Positions 34,101-46,349 of a DNA stretch of 64,000 nt are shown here, piece after piece (the first letter of the stretch is position 1; the number at the start of each line of letters is the position of its first letter). Source of the DNA: Liopterus haemorrhoidalis (lineage: Eukaryota > Arthropoda > Insecta > Coleoptera > Dytiscidae); NCBI GenBank assembly GCA_963971575.1, contig OZ020617.1:39652606-39716605 (forward strand). The letters run 5' to 3'. Below the pieces are notes generated by a model, which saw only the letters and a program-made list of their open reading frames with translations, made no database searches and was not told the origin of the DNA. The translations under genes and the position numbers were made by a program.

Positions 34101-34880
34101 ATCAAAAACATGCGTTTGGTTTGCCGCTTCTTTTATATCCTTTTAAGAAAGTGTATTGTTTGAAAAGACGGAAGTTAATCTGTGATAGGAGAATTTGCTT
34201 GACCTGTGAAGTACTTGCACATAAATACAAAAACATGAACGACCACCTGTTAAAATAATATAAACAGAAAATATATCAGAAATCAAACACAAAAAAAGGG
34301 ACGGACGGTACAAAAATAGTTATAAAATTGACGAATATAAAAATTAAAAAAATTGAGAAGAAAAAAGCATAAGGGTTTGGAATAAAACACTCCAATAAAA
34401 GACTCCAGGGTGGCAAGTGCTACTCCCCTGTACTTACTGCGTACGCCCACCAGTGTTGCCAGATCAAGGAAAAATTCCGTAGATTTGGGGAATTCTTATC
34501 TTGTTTAAGAAAAAGGGAAATTATGTCATTTTCTACGGAAATTCTGATATTAGAAGAGAAAATTTATTTATTTTGGCTATAATCTACTGAAATTAATAGC
34601 CAAATACTTACATGTTGGTATTTTTAAGTATTCACGACGTGAAAATTATGCAACGCCTTAATTCGTTTGCTTTAAATTTTACGCGCTAATCCTTGCGCGA
34701 TTTTTTGAACGACCACAATAATACTAGAACGGCGCGGGCGTAGACAATCGACAAAACAGTGTTTTCGCATGTTTTTCGCGAATACAGGAAATTGCGCTTT
34801 TTGTAAATTGTCATGTGCACCTATTTTTAGGGTTTGAAGTGAATTTTTACTGAAAAAAAATAACCAAGAGCCTCATTTAA
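31191..34880. other. Long AT-rich stretch without recognised genes
   Basis: GC-richer patches at 31190-31300 and 32425-32480 contain GGCGCCCGC and GCGGGCGC. A perfect 11-bp hairpin ATTTCTCAACA/TGTTGAGAAAT lies at 31633-31659. Arms CATTGCTCAAGGAGA (33375-33389) and TCTCCTTGAACAATG (33432-33446) form a second stem-loop. Sequence after 33480 (TCTTATATAAACACCC, later TAATAAAAGC) has a TATA box and polyadenylation-like signals, as a solo LTR or promoter could, but no terminal repeat supports that. Confidence 0.35.
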
Positions 34881-34884
34881 TCTG

Positions 34885-35420
34885 TAAAAGTTACTAGATT
34901 TGAAAATCTAGTTCCGCTTAAAGCAAAGAAACAGGCTTTATTATACAATTGTAAATTGAAAAAAAAAATTTTTTGCTACCTTTTTTTTCGTTCGTACACA
35001 GACTATAATTATATTTATAAAAATATAGTTGTATTTATGAATTAAATGTATAGGGTATTCCAAAACTTTAGGCGGAACTAGATTTTGCAAACTAGTAACT
35101 TTTATAGTTTGATTCGAGCTTTTGACCATTTTTATTAAGTAAAACATACTTACAATAAACATTTTTAGATTAAGTTTTTAAGTTAATGTCATTATAAATG
35201 AAATTTTCATTACATATGATTTTTTGTGTCATTTTTAATACAAATGCCTCATTTCTTAACTTCTTACATTTTCCAAAAATTTTAAAATGTATTATTTATT
35301 GCTATTCCAAACCTTTAGACCGAACTAAATGGAATATAAATTTTCTTAAGTTGCCACTAACTAATTTTTTATATATTGAAGCAGGCTTTTTCTAAACAAA
35401 ATGATCAAAATCTTCAATCA
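34885..35420. repeat. Decayed AGGCTATTCC-family MITE copies
   Basis: The palindrome-bearing segments ACTAGATTTGAAAATCTAGT (34892), GGCGGAACTAGATTTTGCAAACTAG (35071) and GCTATTCCAAACCTTTAGACCG (35302) are family pieces in both orientations. At least two overlapping or head-to-head decayed copies. Confidence 0.5.
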
Positions 35421-35463
35421 ATCGGTTAATTTTACTAGATTTCAAAATCTAGTTCCACCTTAT

Positions 35464-35838
35464 GGCTAGTCCAAACGTTTAGGAGGAACTAGATTTTGAA
35501 ATCTAGTAATTTTTATCTATTAATTCGGACTTTTGGTCATTTTGTTTAAGCTTTGTAAATCATACTCATATTACAAATTCTAGATTAAATTGATTATCAT
35601 TATAAAATGCCCTTTTCATTGCATTTTAATTTTTTCTCATTCTTTTTTTTTTTTGTCTTCAAAATATGGGAAAAAATGTTTTATATTTTTAATAAATGTC
35701 ATTCGTTTTCACTGTTGGAATTTTAAAATTTCACATACCAACCTGAAAAATAAAATAACCGAAGCAAGGTCCCTTCTCGTGACAACCTAAAAGAACGAAA
35801 TTCTCATTTAGTTCCGCCTAAACGTTTGGAATAGCCTG
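35464..35838 (+). mobile_element. TA-target MITE, AGGCTATTCC family, copy B
   Basis: Left end GGCTAGTCCAAACGTTTAGG and right end CCTAAACGTTTGGAATAGCC are inverted, with TA at the right edge. The palindrome CTAGATTTTGAAATCTAG is at about 35490. It is almost full length and defines the family together with the copy at 40779. Confidence 0.72.
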
Positions 35839-35844
35839 TATATG

Positions 35845-37430
35845 TATTATGTTCTGTTTTCGTGACAACTTAAAAATATGAAACACTCATTTAGATCCGC
35901 CTATACCAAAGGAATGACCTATAATTTATTCCAATAAAAAAATATACATAAATATAATCTTTTTTTATTATTATTATACTTCACGAATTTTTGATTAAAT
36001 TTAGGTAATTTTTTTATGTCTGACAAAACTTCCATGTAATTATTGTTCCAATTATTTTCCCGTATTAATTTAGAGTTTTATGCAAAGTAGAATGTATATC
36101 TAATTAAAAATAATAATCCAAACTCTACCTATAGTTTCAATTAAGTGAAACATTTTTTCATAATCATTCACACAAACACATGTCATTGTATAAAGACTTT
36201 GCAGTTGAAATTGGCGCTTGTTTAAAAATTCTTGCAATTCAAAGTGGAGTCGTGTATTCGGTAAATCGAATTGACAGCTATAGTAGAGATAGAAAGTAAC
36301 GTTTAGTTGGGATTTGGTTTGGAGTGACGCATAACTGGATTGGGTCAACTCTTGCCGACTGCTCAACGGACCGTAGTGTTCCATCCTATGTGTTTTGGGA
36401 GTCAAGCAGCAATAGTATCGTATCCGAGCTTTGGCCGCAAACACTCGCTCCTCTGAGCTTGTGACAGATCGAATGTTTCGGTCGACTCTCTACGGATATC
36501 CGTCGCGGACAGACGTAGAATACAAACGTTTCCTTTTTATTTTGACTCGGTCAGAAGGTTTGATCGGTAACGCCCTCGCCGCTGATCTGTCTCTCTTAAA
36601 ACCAGAACGAATCCTATATTGTAAAACAGAATGTGTTTGTTTGTCACTTTTTAACGAGGGTTCATGAAGGGTTATGTTTCATTTCAGTTTGTTTAGAAAG
36701 AATTTATGATGGATTTGAAAATAATTATATGCGTTTAATACACAGCATCCTAAAGGCTCAATTACATTGGGCGAGTTTCCTAGCTACTCAACAAAAGAGA
36801 ATTTCAAAGCAAAAACCAAGTATAAAATTAACAACAAATTGCACAGTATATATGAAATATAAAAAAGCATAATAAATTAAGTAAAATTCATAGACTTAAC
36901 TTAATTAATAAGTGCGTTAAAAGTAATGTCAAATAAATACAATATTATTTAATACTAGATTAGCCCTTTGCCAACAGTGTTGTTGCGAATATATGAATCG
37001 CAACAAATGCATTTCTAAGAAAAGTTAATGTTTCAAAAAGCTTATTCTAGTTGCCGTCTTGGAAAAATTGGATAAAATAATATGAATATCTGATAGGTAG
37101 TTACAAAAATTTACTAGCAGTGTCAGTAGTTATTTTTTCCTTAAAACTCTGTACCAGAAAAGAAATGGTATTTTAAAAACCCATTCGTGTATTTTTTTAA
37201 ACTTGTGTTGCGATTAATTTTCACATTACCTAATTCCTTTCCTCGAATTACTATTTTTGTGTTAACATATCAATTAACAACTTTACTACATACATTTTAC
37301 TTTTTACATAAATACATAAATACATTTTACAGAAAGGTTTGTTTCTTTCACATGTTGCAACTAACAATACACATGTGTATTGCAAGATGCGTAAGTACAA
37401 AAAATGTATTGTTGAAGACGTACTATACCT
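35845..37430. other. Spacer with a CpG-rich patch
   Basis: 36340-36620 is clearly richer in GC and CpG than its surroundings (GTCGACTC, ATCCGTCGCGGAC, CGCCCTCGCCGC). Short open frames run on both strands here, but none resembles a known protein. It could be an old exon, a promoter or part of an unrecognised repeat. The remainder is AT-rich. Confidence 0.35.
36955..36985 (-). mobile_element. Helitron 3' terminus, minus orientation
   Basis: CTAGATTAGCCCTTTGCCAACAG...: read in reverse this is a near-hairpin GCAACA/TGTTGGC, then AAAGGGCTAAT and CTAG, the standard Helitron 3' ending. The element would extend to the right (higher coordinates); its 5' end was not found. Confidence 0.6.
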
Positions 37431-37431
37431 T

Positions 37432-37483
37432 TTTTTAGGGTTTTGTAGGTATGACCAAAAAACCCTTATACCGTCATTTTGTC

Positions 37484-37541
<58 letters not shown>

Positions 37542-38512
37542 TCGGTAAAAATTGTAGCCAAACGGCTAAACCTAGAGAGTTGAAATTTGGCATGCTTATA
37601 CAACTCTTTGACCCACACATAGGAAAAATACTAAAACATCTAAAAAACATATCCCCTTAAAAATATAAACAATAATGTGCTCATCAAAAAAAAAAATATT
37701 TTTTTTTAATTCTGAGTAGGGTATCAAATGAAAGCCCTTAGTACGTGGATTAACGATCAAAATTTTATTTTTGCAAAATAAATTATTTTGATGCGATTTT
37801 TGCCAAAATTGTGCAAAAAATTTTTTGTCCCACACCCTGTAGCCTAGATGGTTTAAACTAAAAATCTGAAAAAATTCTAAGTAATGTACATTGGTGTGAA
37901 CCGGAATAGTACAACAGGAATTTTTGATCAGATTATGTTTTTAGAAAATAACGCATTTTTTGTGTTTTTAACTAAAATATGTTAAATATATAATTCGCTA
38001 TGTAACACTTCAGATAAGAAACTCTGGTAGCTCAGATGGTTTCGTAACGCACTTTGTAAATTGCAGTGCGAACGTTGCAGAGTTCGAATCCTGTTAATTT
38101 TATTGTTTTTTTTTTTTTTGCATTTCTATTTTGTTTAAATTATTTTGTCAAAATTCGTTATATTTTGGTAAATGTTGCATTTATTTTTTAAAAGCGTAAA
38201 TTTAATAACCAGAGGGAAGTGTTGAAATTATAATTTAATTCTGTGACGAAATCAGAGGGAGGGACTTATGATATAAGCAACCAATGGAAGCCATAGGCGC
38301 AATTTTAAAAATCTTACTGAACCTTGCTGTATAAATAAAATACTGTACATATTTAGAAACTTAAATAATGGTATTAGGCATTCGAATTAAAATTCATAAA
38401 AAAATATTTTGACATAAAATTTGTTTTGGCATCCCAAATAATCATCATTCAGTTACTAAATACCTGCAAAACCCAGAAATGTGTGAAGATTCACACTTCA
38501 CATAAATTTTTT
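37432..38512 (+). mobile_element. Helentron/DINE-1-like non-autonomous element, copy B
   Basis: The parts in order are: 5' sub-terminal GGGTTTTGTAGGTAT (37438-37452); (GTCT)n at about 37482-37541; a body collinear with copy A (for example GTACGTGGATTAACGATCAA, TTTTTGATCAGATTATGTTT); a tRNA-like cassette (38022-38098) different from that of copy A; poly-T; 3' sub-terminal ATACCTGCAAAACCC (38460-38474); and hairpin GTGTGAAGATTCACAC (38481-38496). Confidence 0.68.
38022..38098 (+). other. tRNA-like cassette inside Helentron-like copy B
   Basis: A box TAGCTCAGATGG fits the Pol III consensus well. A 6-bp stem CGCACT/AGTGCG sits where the anticodon stem belongs, with an oversized loop. The B box GAGTTCGAATCC follows, then poly-T. 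It is not a tRNA I can assign. Sequence differs from the cassette at 8098-8185, although both lie between the same flanks. Confidence 0.6.
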
Positions 38513-38575
38513 TAGTTTGTAATTGAATGAATAACCAGTTCTACGTGTTTGACGTAACACACGGTTTTGATGGTA

Positions 38576-39351
38576 TAGTCGGATTGCTGATAGGTGACTG
38601 TTCGTTGCTACAAGTATCGATGTACAATACTATATGCTTTCTCTGTCTATATCATTATAATTATTTGCATACCCATAGTAACGTATAGTGACGCAAGTTG
38701 ACAACTAACCGTCCAAATTATTTTAATAAAAAACAAAGCATTAGAAAGAAACGGCATGATTCGTAGATATCTTTACTAATTATAGCACGAAAATAAATTC
38801 ACAGCAGTACTCAAACAAACAAAATTATTAATTTTAAGGTATTATAATAATTATAAATAAGGAAAAATTTATACTATTTTTGGATTATAATTTGTTGTTT
38901 AATTAAATTAAATTATTATGTTTCCCCTAAGTATAAAGTAATAAAATATTAAGTAAAAATATATTTATTCATATAATATATTGCTACAATTTGTATTAAA
39001 ATGTTAATTTTTATAAAAAAAAAAAAAATAGTCACTGTAATGCATGATATCGTTGTCATCTGAACTATCGCTGTCATTTTTTGTATTTATTATTACTGGA
39101 TTAATATCATCAACAATCCTTTCCCTTTCCCACCATTCATTTATTAAATTTTCGATTTTTTTAACAGATTTTGCCCAAGTTTCAGAACTAATTTGAAGCC
39201 ATATTTTAATTAATATTTATTACCAGACACTGACAACTAAGACAAATAACAAAAAACATTTTTAAAATCGCTGAAAAATGGTAACTAGATTATTATATGA
39301 ATGCACTACTTGATACATACATGTAACAGTCACCTATCAGCAATCCGACTA
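38576..39351. mobile_element. Non-autonomous TA-flanked element with perfect 29-bp inverted ends
   Basis: TATAGTCGGATTGCTGATAG... (38574-38602) and its exact reverse complement (39325-39353) frame 780 bp. The outermost TATA leaves a TA target duplication likely. Between about 39010 and 39205 the minus strand still encodes a transposase C-terminus (see its own entry). Confidence 0.85.
39020..39210 (-). pseudogene. Transposase C-terminal remnant
   Basis: Reads KIWLQISSETWAKSVKKIEN, INEWWERERIVDDINPVII, then an acidic Ser/Asp tail (NDSDSSDDNDI). This type of ending (Trp-rich helix then acidic tail) is seen on DDE transposases. The exact superfamily is not decidable from 60 residues. It implies that the non-autonomous element was derived from a coding one. 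Confidence 0.5.
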
Positions 39352-39564
39352 TATTACAATTTTCCGGTTTCTTTCAAACAAAACATGGTGCGTTATATGT
39401 CAATATACACTTCGGTAAGCTTCGGAATATTTCGTTACATTTCGAAATCTCGCTTCAAATTTGTATTAGACGACAGCATTGACGTCATATAATTATACTA
39501 GCTCACTGGATGACAGGCACGCACGAACCCAGCAACCCCTGCACACACGTTGGCGTATTACATT

Positions 39565-39945
39565 ATAGATTATATTCGTAGATTCTTAGAGAATAGATCT
39601 GCAAAATATTGTTCATATCGGTCAAAGCATATAGGAGTATCTAGAGTTTCTTGTGTATGCCTACGAAACTTTAGATATTTATATATGTAATTATTTTCGT
39701 ACATTCTTAGAGAATAAATCTGCAAAATATTGTTCATATAGGTCAAAGCATATAGGAGTATCTAGAGTTTCTTGTTTATGTCCACAAAACCCTAGACATT
39801 TCTATATGTAGTTATGTTCGTAGATTCTTACAGAATAATCTGCAAAATATTGTTCATATCAGTCAAAAAATATAGGATTGTCTAGAGTTTCTTGTTTATG
39901 TCTACGAAACCCTAGACATTTCTATATGTTATTTTATTAAATTCA
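39565..39945. repeat. 121-bp satellite, second array, about 3 monomers
   Basis: GAATA(G/A)ATCTGCAAAATATT and GTTCATAT(C/A)GGTCAAAGC recur with anchors at about 39657, 39777 and 39897 (period 120). Same monomer as 22960-24295. An upstream GACGTCATATAATTATA segment recalls the flanking repeat of the first array. Confidence 0.88.
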
Positions 39946-40778
39946 GATAAATTAAATACCAGCCGCTGAAAAATACCAAAATGTTTTTAGTCAAGTTATA
40001 GCTGATGACACTTCGGTAAGCTTCGGAATATTTCGTTTTATTTAAGAATTTCGCTCAAGGAAATCTTGCCAAGCAAATTACATCTTTCTGTACAATAACT
40101 TATATGCACTATAATAACTTACAGTTTTGTACAGTAATAAATATTATATAGACTTATAATAACTTTATAACTATTATTCGAGAAGAAAGCTGCGGTCATA
40201 GCTTTAAAATTAGTTGACTATACGCTGTGCCTTGTGGATAAAATGAATAGACAGTTTTAATGGTTAATGACGCGATTTTTCCAATCCAACTACAAAGGAA
40301 TAAATGCATTTACGTGACTTTTCACGAGCCCCCATCAACGAGATCGTGATTTCTTACTATATTTTAATAACAAAATTATAGCCGCAACTACAGCAATTCT
40401 TTTGTGTAGTGAAATAGTCATTAAATAAAAAGATTAAAGAAAGAAGGCTGTATGAGTTTTTTGATAATTTAAACTATATTCATAATTTATAAATCATAAA
40501 TAAAAGAGAGGACTAAAATAGTTAATAGTTATTTTATAATTTAATATAAATTTAAGCATTTAACCTGAAATTTGGTACCTTGTCAAAATGGTTAGCTATA
40601 CTATTTGCGACCGAGAAAAACGCAAAATACAAAGACTAAAAGAAGTGCTTTTCATTCATCAGTATTTTCTATTCAAATTATGTAATTGAATTAGTGAGAT
40701 TTTGATAAATCTCAACATACACGTTACTTATGGACAATGACGTACTGTCATAATTTTCTGCTATAAGTTCTGTATGTA
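39946..40778. other. No recognisable feature
   Basis: AT-rich. A short direct repeat ACACTTCGGTAAGCTTCGGA at about 40009 also occurs at 39409, followed in both by ATATTTCGTTNNATTT. Otherwise nothing. Confidence 0.4.
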
Positions 40779-41184
40779 CAGGCTATTCCAAACGATTAGG
40801 CGGAACTAAATGGGAATTTAGTTCTTTTAGGTTCACGAGAAGGGACTTTGTTTGGGTTATTTCATGTTTGACGTTTAGTATGTAAGAATTTAAAATACCA
40901 ACAGTGAAACCATGGAAACGAATGACTCATGTCAAGAATAAAATATTTGTTTACATATTTTAATGACAAAAAAATAAATAAAGTGGAAATTTGTATTAAG
41001 AATAACACAAAGAATCGAAATATAAAGAAAATGACATTTTAAAATTATATTAACCTTAACCATAAAATGTTTATTGTAAGTATGATTTACAAAGTTTAAA
41101 CAAAAAGGCCAAAAAGAACGATTCAAACAATGAAAGTAACTAGATTGCAAAATCTAGTTCCGTCTAAACGTTTGGAATAGCCTA
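40779..41184 (+). mobile_element. TA-target MITE, AGGCTATTCC family, copy C
   Basis: Left CAGGCTATTCCAAACGATTA preceded by TA; right AAACGTTTGGAATAGCCTA followed by TA. The interior matches 35464-35838 in opposite order of arms. It has the palindrome CTAGATTGCAAAATCTAG near 41138. Confidence 0.75.
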
Positions 41185-41492
41185 TATTTATTTACTTGTG
41201 TGTATCATTAATTTTATAAGAATAAATTTTAGTGTTTTATTGATTGTTTATATCTTCTAGCTACCATATGACAAACTTAGTGAACGTAGTGAACGTAGTG
41301 AAAATTAACAGTGAACAACTCATAGCATCATCATCAAGCCTTATCCATCGGGTGATTTTGGACTGCCTCTAAAAAGAGCATAGGCTGTCAATAAAATGTC
41401 TCCATCTAACTCGTATATCTGCCATAGACTTCAAGTCGGTGATGTTATACATCAAGTCTTTTGTCTTGGTTTTGAGAGCTCCATGCATTTAT

Positions 41493-42010
41493 TTATAGCA
41501 GGGTTGAGAGACGCCTTGTGTTCTTGGGTCGCCCTCTACGCCTACTGCCCTGAGGGTTGTATGCTAGTGCATATCGACACACTTCGCTAGGAGCCCTTCG
41601 AAGAGTGTGCCCTAACCAACCATACTTTCTTCTTTTTATTTGCAAATTAATGTCCATTTGACCAGTTCTTTCCCCCAATTCTACGTTTGATATTCTACGT
41701 GGCCAATAAATGCGAAGGATTCTTCGAAGACATCGATTTAAAAATACTCGCACTCTTCTCTTGATAGCTTCTGTTTCGAACCAAGTCTCGCAGCCGTACA
41801 GAAAAACTAATGGCACGCTTTCCCTGAATATGTTAGTTTTCGTGGAAGTACTGTAGATTGCAGAATTCCATACACGGCTAAGTTGGATAAAGGCGCTTCT
41901 CGCTTTGCGTATTCTGCTTTCCACATCTATATCCGCGCCACCGTCCACAGACACAACACTCCCCAAGTACTGGAAAAAACTGAAAAAACTCATAGCATAC
42001 ATTTTATTAA
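41493..42010 (-). pseudogene. LINE pol C-terminal relic
   Basis: The minus strand reads FQYLGSVVSVDGGADIDVES, RIRKARSAFIQLSRVWNSAI, FLYGCETWF, NRCLRRILRIYWPRRISNVE, INLQIKRRKYGWLGHTLRR and YNPQGSRRRGRPKNT. This is the standard post-RT region of an RTE/Jockey-like LINE. Open for about 165 codons, but no RT catalytic box and no tail. A copy truncated at both ends. Confidence 0.8.
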
Positions 42011-42120
42011 TTTTAGAGCTGTGAATGTAGTATTACACACACAAACAGCTGACGCTAAAACTGATTAAAATTGTTATTTTTGACTGTGTAAAAGTGGTTG
42101 TTTGACAATTAATCATAAGT

Positions 42121-42232
42121 GTAGATTTATACGCGAAAAAATTAAACGCTCCACCTAATTTAAAAATAGACTTTTGATACCTATGAAATCCTGAAAATTG
42201 TGAAAATCACACTTCACATCAATTTTTGATAA
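42121..42232 (+). repeat. Helentron-like 3' end relic
   Basis: ATACCTATGAAATCC followed by a decayed hairpin (TTGTGAAAATCACA) and CTTCACATCAATTTTTG. Fourth 3' end of the family in this window. Confidence 0.55.
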
Positions 42233-42720
42233 AATATTCTTTAAACATCCAATTTACATTAATTTAAAATTCTTTTTGTAGCAAAACTATTAGTGAACCG
42301 ATTTATTAATTTACACTGTATGTCATGTTACATCATTTGACATATTGCTATTTAATAACTCTATCGTTGATGTCAGGTGTCAATTTATAGTGACATAAAT
42401 GATGTGATGACAGCTGCCAATTTGTATTCTATATGCACTTGAGAAGAGACAATATTTGCTGTTTGAATTTTTATTCGTTATAAAAACATTTTTTTATGGA
42501 ACATACCTGTAGTATTCTCGTAAGTTCTGTTACGCAGTTTTTATGATAAAACGAAATCGACAAAGGATTTTTTTAAATTTCCTCAATTTCATTTGTTTAT
42601 TATAAAATAAAATAAATACTATTGAAAATAGTCACTGTTTGACTTCACACATGATTTGAGACGGTCTGATCACTATTGTGGCACAAACCTCTTACATTGG
42701 TAAATTGGATATTTCTTTAG

Positions 42721-43515
42721 GGTACATTCGATTTGACGCTCCGAGTGCCCCGAGCACGTTCTGTACACTCAAACTTGTTCTTTTTGACGCTAGTAATACC
42801 CCCAATTGCATTCGTTTTGCAGTCGATAGTGTATCTAGAGTGCTCTATATGTACGGGGTTTGAAGATCAGGCATATGGGGTATGACGGAAAAAGGTGGAG
42901 GAATGGCGGGAAAAGTACTACCAGTTTTTGTATTTGTGACGTTTCTACTAACCTCGAAAGCTGTATTGTGTTTGTAAACACAGCACAAAAATAATTAAAA
43001 ACACAGTGCATAAAATTAACAAAGAAGAAACACGGTTATGCTCTATTTGTAAATTTATAGGAGCTCTCAATGTTGGCAAGGTACTATAATGCTATCATAA
43101 GCTGTTTTTCGACATTTGTTTCGAGATTTCCCCCTGGTCTTAGATGAATTTCATCTGGCACTGCTTGCAATTTTTCAAGAATATTTTCGAAAACTGTAGG
43201 TGTTAACCCGAAAATGTGATTTGAATTGACGATCTGAACCCCCATACTTTTTATAAAATTAATCGTTCAGTATCATTAACTTCGTCATTGATCAACGGAA
43301 AATCGAAGTACATAATTTTGATTCATGACTGACGTGAACTAATCTAACAGTAAAAACATCGTCTAAAATTGTAGGGTTACATTTTATAAACCAAACACCA
43401 CAATCCATGCTCGCTCCGTGTTCGAGTAGCTACGCTCCGTCAGTGTTCTATTCATGACGTCACCATCAACTGTTTGCTCAGCGCTCGCTCTACTCTGTAC
43501 AATTCGAATGTACCC
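42721..43515. mobile_element. Non-autonomous element with GGGTACATTCGA ends
   Basis: GGGTACATTCGATTTGAC... starts at about 42720, and AATTCGAATGTACCC ends at 43515. Flanks TTTA and TTTG do not give a clear TSD. GC-richer subterminal zones with GCTCCG/GAGCGAGCGC. No coding sequence found. PIF/Harbinger or another TIR type is possible. Confidence 0.5.
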
Positions 43516-44320
43516 TTTGTGAAACAAAATGACACTTTATGCTTAGTCACCTAAGAAAGCTTCCCAATTTGTGCTGAAAGTTCAGAAAAGTTACCATCCC
43601 GTATCTATTTTGGTTTTGTGGGGCGTAAATTACCATGAAGACACAAATGTCCATTTCTGTGTAAAAAGAGTGAATACATCAGCCAAAGTGTACCAGGCCT
43701 CCCGTTTCCAGGTTTCATAACCTTATTTTCAAAAACCGCGAAATAAAGCGATTTGACTTTATTGGGCGCAATCTCACGTGATTGTTGTCTTTTTTACAGC
43801 CACGATAATAAGTCACTGTACCTTCGCGAATGTGAATGCATGCGTAAACTGCGTAAACCACGACAACAAAAAATAAACGAATTGAAGTAGAACAGGCAAT
43901 TCTACCTCTGCTTAAAGAAGCACGATACTAAGAGCTCAGATGATGCGGTGACCGAAATGAGCGACTAAAATATTAATACATGAGACGAATGTATATTTAT
44001 TTATTTATCTATTTTACATGTTACACAAATAGGACGAACCCACAGCAGTGTTCAAGAATTTTTTTAACAATCACGTGCGTAAAGTTTACATATTACACGA
44101 TAGAACAAGACTGCAACGATTTTATTTTGGGTTTGAAAAAAATTTTAACATTTATTTATAACTATTATATATTGAATTGAAAAATTCATCACAGTCATGT
44201 ACGAACAAAAGTATTACAATAAGTTAGTTATATAATACAACAATTTAAACAGAAGCATCTGGAGTTTAAATGAACTAGAATCCAAATGTTGTAATATGAT
44301 TTTACAATGTGATTTAAATT
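43516..44320. other. No recognisable feature
   Basis: AT-rich with a moderately GC-richer part at 43600-43900. I see no gene. Confidence 0.35.
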
Positions 44321-44323
44321 TAT

Positions 44324-45330
44324 TTAATGTGTAATTTGAAATGTCAACATTATTAAAGACATTGTTGAATATGGAAGACATCCTTTCAATTGGTGAATTG
44401 GAAAATATATTATTATTAGTTTTGGAAACGAAAAACGAATGTTGGTTCGGACTTTATAAAACGGAACTAATAAAGTGAACAACATTAACCGATCATTGCA
44501 GTCTATAATACTATTGCAAATTTTATATAATGTGACCATATCTGACAATATGCGACGATTCCTTAGTGACAACATATTTAGTTCACGTAGAGCTGAACTG
44601 TAGTCTGTAAGCCGAGTTTTTTCTATAAATAGAATGTATTTCATGGCTTTAATTTGTACTTTTTCTAACTTATTAATGTATTTATCATGCATAGGATTCC
44701 ATATGATGGAGCAGTAATTGAGAATGCTAGAAACATAGGCGTAATATAAGGTCTTGATGGGCTGCGCAGATCGGAAGTCTTTAGTTGTGCGTTTAATAAA
44801 TCCAAACATTCGCAATGATTCCGTGTAAATATACTCAGTAGGGTTCAAAGGTCAATTTTATACAAAAAATATCACCTAAATCTTTGATTTGAGAAACTCT
44901 AGTTAGTGATGTATTGTAGATGTAATATTCATTTAATATTATATTTCTGTTACGAGTAAATGTTACGATATGGCATGTGTCACAGATTAGCTGAAGTTTA
45001 TTGTCTGGACAATAATTGGTGAAGCTAGACAAGTGAAACTGAAGGAGAGTAGCGTCTGATAAGGTTCTAATACTTCTAAAAAATCTTAAATCGCCGGCAA
45101 AAAGTAGAAAACTACTATATTTAAATACTTTTTTAGTCGTTTATATAAAGCAAAAAGAGCAAAGGCCCCAGATGGGATCCCGGCGGAACTCCAGAGGACA
45201 TTTCGACAAAATCTGAGACAAATCTATTAACGCTGACGGCTTGAGCCCTATTGGATATATGTGTAACGTTAATTGGTGAATATGACTTGAGCGATAGAGC
45301 ACTTGAATGTAGAACTGAGTACACAATATC
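44324..45330 (-). pseudogene. LINE reverse transcriptase relic
   Basis: The minus strand shows SSGVPPGSHLGPLLFLLYIND, then after a frameshift FAGD in place of the catalytic FADD, SSFTNYCPDNKLQLICDTC, YVSSILNYCSIIWNP and LEKVQIKAMKYILF. These are the RT palm and thumb of a Jockey/CR1-type LINE. The lost Asp and frameshifts make it dead. 5' and 3' ends not found. Confidence 0.8.
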
Positions 45331-46043
45331 GTTACTGATAAATATAATGTTAGACTAAGAGTCCCCCCACATAAATACTAATAATTCGCACGAGAGACGC
45401 GAACACACTAATAGGTAAAGACAAAAGTAATAGAATTACTATTACTATTATATTTATCGACCACATTGTATTAACAAATACAAAATGGTCAGTCAAAAAA
45501 TGATAGTGATGTACTATTTGTCAGATCAAGTCATATTGTCAAAATTAAAATTCAGAAATTCTTCATATGAATAAAAACTATGACTAAAAAATTAAAATAC
45601 TTTTACATCTCCATAATTAACAGTGAGTTCCTATTTTCAATTAAAATACAAAATTTTAATAAACATCCCAAGAAATTAAATATTGTCTGTGCATATTTCC
45701 ATTTAAAATTTCATGAGTTTCAACTAGTTTTATTTGAAAGATGCTCCGTGGGTGTTTTTGTTTTGTTTCTGCAGAGGAATATTCAGGACGACATCGTTGT
45801 AAAAGGACAACAGTTGCTGTTACCTACATTCTACGTAACATCCTGTTTACTTTGTTAACTCTAGTTTTATGTTTCTGAATTTGTAAACGAGATTTTGATT
45901 AATACAGTAATGAAGCTCTTCTAACTTTTACTCAAATATTTTTCGGTTGACGAATAATTTTAAACAAAATATTATCAAATAGAAAATTGATAACCTGAGT
46001 ATCTACAAACAGCGTGATATTATAAACTAATGATTTGCCTTTT
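45331..46043. other. No recognisable feature
   Basis: AT-rich. A 92-codon open frame on the plus strand at 45580-45858 has no resemblance I know and no supporting signals. Confidence 0.35.
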
Positions 46044-46205
46044 TTAGTGTTTTATAGATAGATATATCCAAGGAATCCGTATATCATCAGGTACATATGT
46101 GTTTGCCTGTCTATCTGTGTCTATGGTAGAAATTATGATCAAACAACTAGACTTAGCTTAAAATTTAGCATGCATATACACAAGCTCATTCCTGGTTTGT
46201 TAGGG
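46044..46205 (+). repeat. Diverged 5' end of Helentron-like element
   Basis: TTTTTAGTGTTTTATAGATA, CCTGTCTATCTGTGTCTATG, CAACTAGACTTAGCTTAAAATT and TTAGCATGCATATACACAAGCTC follow the order of the full copies (GGGTTTTGTAGGTAT, GTCT repeat, GCTAAACCTAGAG, TTTGGCATGCTTATACAA). An old member. Confidence 0.55.
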
Positions 46206-46349
46206 AATTACATAAATAAATTCTGCTTATTAAAATGCTGACAAGTTATCTTTAATTAGACAGCTGTGTGGGAATGCCAAGCCAGATCATCCTGCGTGTG
46301 ACCCTATTCTACAAAATAGGCATACAGAGACTTATGACAGAAAACCAAG

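Noticed and set aside
36100..36444. 114-codon minus-strand open frame
   Set aside because: No resemblance to a known protein and no supporting signals; kept only as part of the CpG-rich patch.
45580..45858. 92-codon plus-strand open frame
   Set aside because: Composition is like the background and there are no domains.
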